16,838 nucleotides of DNA, taken from assembly GCA_934635545.1 (NCBI GenBank), contig CAKTZN010000016.1, forward strand, positions 1 to 16,838, given 5' to 3'. Below the pieces are notes generated by a model. The model did not search any database, was not told where the DNA came from, and was given only the letters and a program-made list of their open reading frames with translations. This document shows positions 12,869-16,838 of the stretch, piece after piece; within the stretch, counting starts at the first letter, position 1; each line of letters starts with the position of its first letter. The position numbers were made by a program, and so were the translations under genes. This DNA comes from an uncultured Oscillospiraceae bacterium. GTDB lineage: Bacteria > Bacillota > Clostridia > Oscillospirales > Oscillospiraceae.

Positions 12869-14071
12869 TCATTCCTCCTTATGGTCAACGGTGCAGTCCA
12901 GCGCGCCCTGCCCTAGCTGCACATGTATCCGGTCGCCTTCCTGTACCTGTCCGCTGCTGCGCAGCACCGTGCCGTCCGATGCCTGGGCCATGGCATAGCC
13001 CCGGCCCAGCACCTTCAGCGGGCTGAGCGCGTCCAGCGACGCCGCCAGCGCGGCAAACCGCTGCTGCCGTGCGCCGAGCTGCCGGTGGGCCGTCAGTCCC
13101 ATGCGCTGCTGCACGCTGTCAAGCTGCATCCGCCGGTCGTCGATAAACGCCATGGGATCGGTCAGCACCCGCTTGGCCGCCAGGGCCTTCCACCGGGCGT
13201 CTGCCTTTTCCAGCGTGTTCAGCGTCCCCTGGGCCATGGCCCGCGACGCGCTGTCCAGCCGCTTCAGAAGCTCCGCCTGATCCGGCACGGCGATCTCCGC
13301 CGCGTTGGAGGGCGTGGACGCCCGGCGGTCCGCCACGAAATCGGAGATAGTCACATCCGGCTCATGCCCCACGGCGGAGATCACCGGGATCTCCGAGGCG
13401 TAGATGGCCCGGGCCACCCGCTCGTCATTGAAGGCCCACAGATCCTCGATGGAGCCGCCGCCCCGGCCCACGATCAGCACATCCGCCAACTGCCAGCGGT
13501 TGGCGTAGCGGATGGCGCCCACGATCTCCGGCGGCGCCTCCACGCCCTGGACCCGCACCGGCAGCAGCAGCACCTTTGCGATGGGATAGCGCCGCCGCAG
13601 GATGCGGATCATGTCGTGTACCGCCGCGCCTGCCGACGAGGTGACGATGGCGATGCGCCGGGGGTACAGCGGCAGCGGCTTCTTGTGGGCGGGGTCGAAC
13701 AGTCCCTCCCGGTTCAGCTTCTCCTTGAGCTGCTCGAAGGCCACATACAGGTCGCCGATGCCGTCCGCCGACAGGGACGTACAGTAGAGCTGGTACGCGC
13801 CGTCACGGGGATAGACGCTGATGCGTCCCCCGGCGATGACCTGCATGCCGCTTTCCGGACGGAACCGCAGCTTCCCCGCGCTGCCCCGGAACATGACGCA
13901 GCGGATGGCGCTCTCGCCGTCCTTCAGGGTGAAGTAGTGGTGGCCGGAGGGGTAGATCTTATAGTTGGACAGCTCGCCCCGGATCAGCAGCTCGCTGAGC
14001 TGGGGCACGCCGTCGATGATGCTTTTGATATACTGGTTGACTTCCGTCACGCTGAAAACGTGCTGCTCCAT
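12869..14071 (-). CDS. xseA: Exodeoxyribonuclease VII large subunit
   Basis: The 400-residue catalytic subunit has an N-terminal OB-fold (about 1-100, RGELSNYKIYPSGHHYFTLKD marks it), then the nuclease domain with VTSSAGAAVHD (143-153), VGRGGGSIEDLWAFNDE (201-217) and the VGHEPDVTISDFVADRR stretch (234-250), followed by a helical region and a C-terminal segment KVLGRGYAMA. It cuts single-stranded DNA to short oligonucleotides in repair and in removal of damaged ends. The ATG at 14071 follows GGAGG (plus-strand 14076-14080). Just upstream lies a hairpin with a short T run that could reduce transcription from nusB into xseA. The length is slightly shorter than E. coli XseA but normal for Firmicutes. 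Confidence 0.96.
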   Translation of the reverse strand: MEQHVFSVTEVNQYIKSIIDGVPQLSELLIRGELSNYKIYPSGHHYFTLKDGESAIRCVMFRGSAGKLRFRPESGMQVIAGGRISVYPRDGAYQLYCTSLSADGIGDLYVAFEQLKEKLNREGLFDPAHKKPLPLYPRRIAIVTSSAGAAVHDMIRILRRRYPIAKVLLLPVRVQGVEAPPEIVGAIRYANRWQLADVLIVGRGGGSIEDLWAFNDERVARAIYASEIPVISAVGHEPDVTISDFVADRRASTPSNAAEIAVPDQAELLKRLDSASRAMAQGTLNTLEKADARWKALAAKRVLTDPMAFIDDRRMQLDSVQQRMGLTAHRQLGARQQRFAALAASLDALSPLKVLGRGYAMAQASDGTVLRSSGQVQEGDRIHVQLGQGALDCTVDHKEE

Positions 14072-14084
14072 AGTGCCTCCTACG

Positions 14085-14111
14085 AAAAGAGCAGGGCGTC
14101 TGCCCTGCCCT
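14085..14111 (-). terminator. Weak terminator-like hairpin between nusB and xseA
   Basis: On the minus strand AGGGCAGGGC pairs with GCCCTGCTCT (10 bp, one G-T) across a 4-base loop and is followed by TTTTCG. The short T run suggests partial rather than full termination, directly before the xseA ribosome binding site. Confidence 0.5.
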
Positions 14112-14118
14112 TCTGTGT

Positions 14119-14568
14119 TTACTCCTTGATCTCCTGCCGCAGGAAGCTGCCCAGAATGCCGTTGACGAACTTGGCCGTCTCCGGCTCGTCGTACTTGCGG
14201 GTCAGCTCCACCGCCTCGTTGATGGCGACGCCGTGGGGAATGTCGGGCATGTACATGATCTCGTACATGGCCAGCCGCATGATGGCCGAGGCCACCAGGG
14301 AGATGCGCTCGAAGCGCCAGCCCTTGGCGTACTTTTCAATGTAGGTATCCAGCTCGGCGGCATGCTCCGCCACGCCGGAGACCAGACGGCGGATATACGT
14401 CTCCTGCCTGGCGTTGGGACGCTGCGCGTACACGTCGCACTCCGGCGCCAGCTCGGCGAATTTCTCCTCCGACAGGTATTGATCCAGAAACTCCCCAATG
14501 GGAAGATCGGTAAAGCTCAGCTCAAACGCCAGGTGCATGGCGATCTCACGGGCAGTATTGCGTGTCAT
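14119..14568 (-). CDS. nusB: Transcription antitermination factor NusB
   Basis: The 149-residue all-helical protein fits NusB: N-terminal TRNTAREIAMHLAFELSF, a central YIRRLVSGVAEHAAELDTYI helix pair, then SLVASAIMRLAMYEI and the strongly conserved IPHGVAINEAVELTRKY (about 110-126) and KFVNGILGS. With NusE (S10) it binds boxA RNA and prevents premature termination on rRNA transcripts. It lies 24 bases after the Asp23/Gls24 gene, the usual Firmicute neighbour. The ribosome binding site is purine-rich (AGAGAGAAG) but not strong. A hairpin follows its stop codon, of interest because NusB is itself a termination factor; any self-regulation is speculation. Confidence 0.93.
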   Translation of the reverse strand: MTRNTAREIAMHLAFELSFTDLPIGEFLDQYLSEEKFAELAPECDVYAQRPNARQETYIRRLVSGVAEHAAELDTYIEKYAKGWRFERISLVASAIMRLAMYEIMYMPDIPHGVAINEAVELTRKYDEPETAKFVNGILGSFLRQEIKE

Positions 14569-14592
14569 ATTCTTCTCTCTCTTTTTCCTCGT

Positions 14593-14952
14593 TTAGTTGA
14601 AGCTGATGCCGCCCACATGGACGTTCACGGCGGATACGGGATAGCCGGTGGTGCTCTCCAGCGCCTGGTACACGGCGTTCTGGGCCTTTTTGGCCACCTC
14701 GCCGATGGTGCAGCCGTAGCGCACGGTGATGAACACATACACCATGATGGCATCGCCGTCCATCTCCACCCGGATGCCCTTGGCGGTCATCTTCTTGCCG
14801 CCCATGAAGTCCGACACGTTGGCGCTCATCAGTCCGGTGACATCCTCCACCTCCAGCACGGCGGCAGACGCGATGGAAGCCACCACCTCCTCGGAGATCT
14901 GGATGGTGCCCAGCTCCTCCTGGTGGGTCATGTACTCTTTATTTTCAGGCAT
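14593..14952 (-). CDS. Asp23/Gls24 family envelope stress response protein
   Basis: The 119-residue protein begins MPENKEYMTHQEELGTIQISEEVVASIASAAVLEVEDVTGL (given as start marker only), with the family core AVLEVEDVTGL followed by GIRVEMDGDAIMVYVFITVRYG and AVYQALESTTGYPVSAVNVHVGGISF. The family is soluble and sits near the cell envelope; in Clostridia the copy beside nusB is close to universal but its job is unclear. I chose ATG 14952 since AAGGAG (plus-strand 14963-14968) is 10 bases upstream; the longer start at 14982 would put that site inside the gene. It is the first gene of the gls24-nusB-xseA-xseB-ispA unit and has a good promoter. Confidence 0.9.
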   Translation of the reverse strand: MPENKEYMTHQEELGTIQISEEVVASIASAAVLEVEDVTGLMSANVSDFMGGKKMTAKGIRVEMDGDAIMVYVFITVRYGCTIGEVAKKAQNAVYQALESTTGYPVSAVNVHVGGISFN

Positions 14953-14993
14953 AGCGTTGGTTCTCCTTGTGATCAAACTCATTCGTAATGTTC

Positions 14994-15022
14994 AGTATAC
15001 CATTTCCCGCCGGAAATTACAA
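14994..15022 (-). promoter_or_regulatory. Promoter of the gls24-nusB-xseAB-ispA unit
   Basis: On the minus strand TTGTAA (15017-15022) and TATACT (14994-14999) are separated by 17 bases. The spacer contains TTTCC-GGCG-GGAAA, a short inverted repeat. Confidence 0.65.
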
Positions 15023-15129
15023 CAACAATTTGCAGCGGGAAAGGATGTTTTTGGCGCTGTCCCGGCAGGACAAACGGCCCCGTAAATCTGGGGGCACGCA
15101 AAAACTTCTCCCCCGCGTGGTGAAATGGA

Positions 15130-15158
15130 TGGACATTCCGGCGGCGATAGGATAGAAT
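15130..15158 (+). promoter_or_regulatory. Promoter of the DUF2500 gene
   Basis: TGGACA (15130-15135) and TAGAAT (15153-15158) are 17 bases apart, followed by a leader of about 37 bases and AAAGGAG seven bases before the ATG. Confidence 0.55.
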
Positions 15159-15201
15159 AGAGGCAGAAGAAGGCATCCCCACCGGCGAAAGGAGAAATAC
15201 A

Positions 15202-15651
15202 ATGGGATTTGGAATGGGATTCAGCTTGTTCAATGTGATGTTCTTTCTGGCATTCGGCTTCATCCTTGTGATGTTCATCATCGCGGCGGTGAAGGGCATC
15301 GGCACCTGGCACAAGAACAACAACTCGCCCCGCCTGACGGTGGAGGCCACGGTGGCGGCCAAAAGGCAGAATGTCGATGTGCACCACCACAACACCGGCG
15401 ACAACGGCGCCATGCACACCTCCACCTCCATCACCTATTACGCCACGTTTCAGGTGGCCAGCGGCGACCGGATGGAGCTTCACGTCAGCGGCCGGGAGTA
15501 CGGCATGCTGGCGGAGGGCGACTTCGGTGAGCTGACGTTCCAGGGCACCCGCTATCTGGGTTTTGAGCGCCGGGGCAGCAAGGCGGCCTATTACGACCGG
15601 CCCGACGACGGCGGTGAGCGCCAGCGGGCCTCGTGGGATCCGGAGCGGTAA
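15202..15651 (+). CDS. DUF2500 domain-containing membrane-anchored protein
   Basis: The 149-residue protein has one N-terminal membrane segment (about residues 8-30, FSLFNVMFFLAFGFILVMFI) and then a soluble domain with the DUF2500 pattern: NNNSPRLTVEATVAAKRQNVDVHHHN (34-59, marker), TYYATFQVASGDRMELHVSG, EYGMLAEGDFGELTFQGTRYLGFER. Such proteins, such as E. coli YhhM, have no established function. The domain would lie on one face of the membrane; topology is not certain from the sequence. It has its own promoter and terminator and diverges from the gls24 unit, so it appears to be a single-gene transcript. The C-terminal tail is charged and probably disordered. Confidence 0.8.
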   Translation: MGFGMGFSLFNVMFFLAFGFILVMFIIAAVKGIGTWHKNNNSPRLTVEATVAAKRQNVDVHHHNTGDNGAMHTSTSITYYATFQVASGDRMELHVSGREYGMLAEGDFGELTFQGTRYLGFERRGSKAAYYDRPDDGGERQRASWDPER

Positions 15652-15668
15652 TAAAGGATAATAAAGGA

Positions 15669-15714
15669 ATAAAGACACAGGGCTGCTCCCGCGGGAGCAG
15701 CCCTGTGTCTTTAT
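15669..15714. terminator. 46-base perfect palindrome, shared terminator
   Basis: Positions 15669-15691 are the exact reverse complement of 15692-15714, with core GGGCTGCTCCCG. It lies between the convergent DUF2500 and ABC ATPase genes. A-rich sequence to the left and TCTTTAT to the right make it usable as a terminator in both directions. Confidence 0.8.
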
Positions 15715-15739
15715 GAGAAAGGGGAAAAATAGCGTATTA

Positions 15740-16534
15740 TCAGGAGAGCAGGGCCCGGTCGCTGGCGAATTCGTCGCCGCTGACCCTGGCGAATTGCGCC
15801 AGCAGATCTGACACAGTGAGGTTTTTCTTCTCCTCGCCGGAGATATCCAGGATCACCCGGCCCTCGTGCAGCATGACGAGGCGGCTGCCGTACTGGATGG
15901 CGTCCCGCATGTTGTGGGTGATCATCAGCGTGGTCAGCTTCTCCCTGGTGACGATCCGGTCCGCCAGCGCCATGACCTTGGCGGCGGTCTTGGGATCCAG
16001 GGCGGCGGTGTGCTCATCCAGAAGCAGGAGTTTCGGACTTTTCAGCGTGGCCATCAGCAGCGTCAGCGCCTGGCGCTGGCCGCCGGACAGGGTGCTGACC
16101 TCGGAGGAGAGCCGGGTCTCCAGCCCCAGTCCCAGATCGCCCGGCAGCGCACGGTATCGCTCCCGTTCCGCCTTGGTGATGCCCCAGCGGAGGCCCCGCT
16201 TCTGGCCGCGGCGGGCCGCCAGCGCCAGATTTTCCTCAATGTGCATGGAGGGGGCCGTGCCCATCATGGGATCCTGGAACACGCGGCCGATGTAGGCGGC
16301 CCGCTTGTATTCCGGAAGATCGGTCACGTCCACGCCGTCCAGATGCACCTCGCCGGAGTCCACGCTCAGCGTACCGGCGGCGGCGTTCAGCATGGTGGAT
16401 TTTCCCGCACCGTTGCCGCCGATGACGGTGACGAACTCGCCGTCCCGCAGCGTCAGGCTCAGACCGTCCAGGGCGGTCTTGGCGTTGACGGTGCCGGGGT
16501 TGAAGGTCTTATGCAGGTCTTTCAGTTCAAGCAT
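15740..16534 (-). CDS. ABC transporter ATP-binding protein, TrpXYZ/COG1101 type
   Basis: This 264-residue ATPase has Walker A GGNGAGKST (39-47), Q-loop FQDP (86-89), signature LSGGQRQ (149-155), Walker B LLLLDEHTAALDPK (169-182) and the switch His in MITHNM (204-209), so it looks catalytically intact. The phrase DEHTAALDPKTA is typical of the COG1101 subgroup that works with a BPD_transp_2 permease and a periplasmic-type binding protein; characterised members (TrpXYZ) import tryptophan or tyrosine. It overlaps the upstream permease gene by 8 bases (ATGCTTGA), with AAGGAG in the permease tail, so the two are translationally coupled. The substrate is not shown here; the binding-protein gene should lie beyond the window's right edge. 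Confidence 0.88.
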   Translation of the reverse strand: MLELKDLHKTFNPGTVNAKTALDGLSLTLRDGEFVTVIGGNGAGKSTMLNAAAGTLSVDSGEVHLDGVDVTDLPEYKRAAYIGRVFQDPMMGTAPSMHIEENLALAARRGQKRGLRWGITKAERERYRALPGDLGLGLETRLSSEVSTLSGGQRQALTLLMATLKSPKLLLLDEHTAALDPKTAAKVMALADRIVTREKLTTLMITHNMRDAIQYGSRLVMLHEGRVILDISGEEKKNLTVSDLLAQFARVSGDEFASDRALLS

Positions 16535-16838
16535 GCTGCTTCACTCCTTCCTTGGCGGTGCGCTGGGGCTTGCGGCGGGTCTTTTTCAGATTCAGATAGG
16601 ACAGCGTCAGGAACAGCGCCACGATCAGCGCCGTGATCAGCTTCAGGTCGTTGGTGTTCAGACCGATCTGCAGCACGATCTGCAGCACAATGTAGTAGAC
16701 GATGGCGCCGATGGAGACGGCCAGCAGCCGGGCGCCGATATTGCGGAACACCTTGCCGAACATCACCTCACCGATGATGACGGCGGCCAGGCCGATGACG
16801 ATGGCGCCGCGGCCCATGTTGATGTCGCTGGAGCCCTG
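16527..16838 (-). CDS. ABC transporter permease, C-terminal part (partial at the window edge)
   Basis: About 103 residues are visible; the frame stays open to the right edge (QGSSDINMGRGAIVIGLAAVIIGE). It has three hydrophobic segments (around AIVIGLAAVIIGEVMFG, LLAVSIGAIVYYIVLQIVLQIG and LKLITALIVALFLTLSYL) and a basic tail. The DINMGRGAIVIGLAAVIIGE stretch is typical of the permease (COG4120) that partners the adjacent ATPase type. It belongs with the downstream ATPase in one importer at the cytoplasmic membrane. The start lies outside the window. Confidence 0.85.
   Translation of the reverse strand, partial: QGSSDINMGRGAIVIGLAAVIIGEVMFGKVFRNIGARLLAVSIGAIVYYIVLQIVLQIGLNTNDLKLITALIVALFLTLSYLNLKKTRRKPQRTAKEGVKQHA

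Noticed and set aside
14953..14982. Longer Asp23/Gls24 start at 14982
   Set aside because: The ribosome binding site AAGGAG would lie inside the gene and no such site precedes 14982 well; the extension is not typical of the family.

Overview
The window looks like the chromosome of a GC-rich, endospore-lineage Firmicute, most likely a gut member of the Oscillospiraceae (Clostridia). This is inferred from four things: strong AGGAGG-type ribosome binding sites next to G/C-ending codons; AT-rich promoters with 17-base spacers; Firmicute gene groupings (Asp23/Gls24 - nusB - xseA - xseB - ispA, a YtvI-type protein, PheB); and a TrpXYZ-type ABC transporter. Species assignment is not possible from the sequence alone.

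Layout, left to right. (1) 1-1002: the 3' end of a polysaccharide flippase overlaps a TetR-family regulator. (2) 1003-4980: three separately promoted genes on the + strand, a PutP-like Na+/proline symporter, a NimA-like flavin-binding PNPOx protein and an NhaC-family antiporter. The gaps between them are AT-rich and unusually structured: a 17-bp perfect inverted repeat before putP, and four GGTACA-centred repeats at 22/22/21-base spacing before the antiporter. (3) 4981-5692: an IS200/IS605-type element with terminal hairpins, an RBS-masking leader and a tnpA broken by a one-base deletion; its codon use is clearly more AT-rich than its neighbours. (4) 5697-7700, minus strand: an EamA permease and a YtvI/AI-2E-family membrane protein. 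(5) 7727-8325: PheB-like ACT/HTH protein. (6) 8328-11740: cca (minus) and murC plus a prolyl-tRNA editing protein (plus), diverging from promoters whose -10 boxes overlap. (7) 11749-15022, minus strand: an apparent operon gls24 - nusB - xseA - xseB - ispA. (8) 15130-15651: a DUF2500 membrane-anchored protein. (9) 15740-16838, minus strand: ATPase and partial permease of a TrpXYZ-type ABC importer.

Most genes are housekeeping (tRNA CCA addition and proofreading, peptidoglycan precursor ligation, rRNA antitermination, exonuclease VII, isoprenoid synthesis) or transport. Convergent pairs share bidirectional hairpin terminators (8292-8325, 11708-11740, 15669-15714). No rRNA, tRNA, CRISPR array or prophage was found, and there is no gene-free stretch over 300 bases. 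No clearly new multi-gene system is visible; the best unexplained signals are the noncoding repeats at 1056-1122 and 3343-3416 and the shared divergent promoter at 9700-9749.
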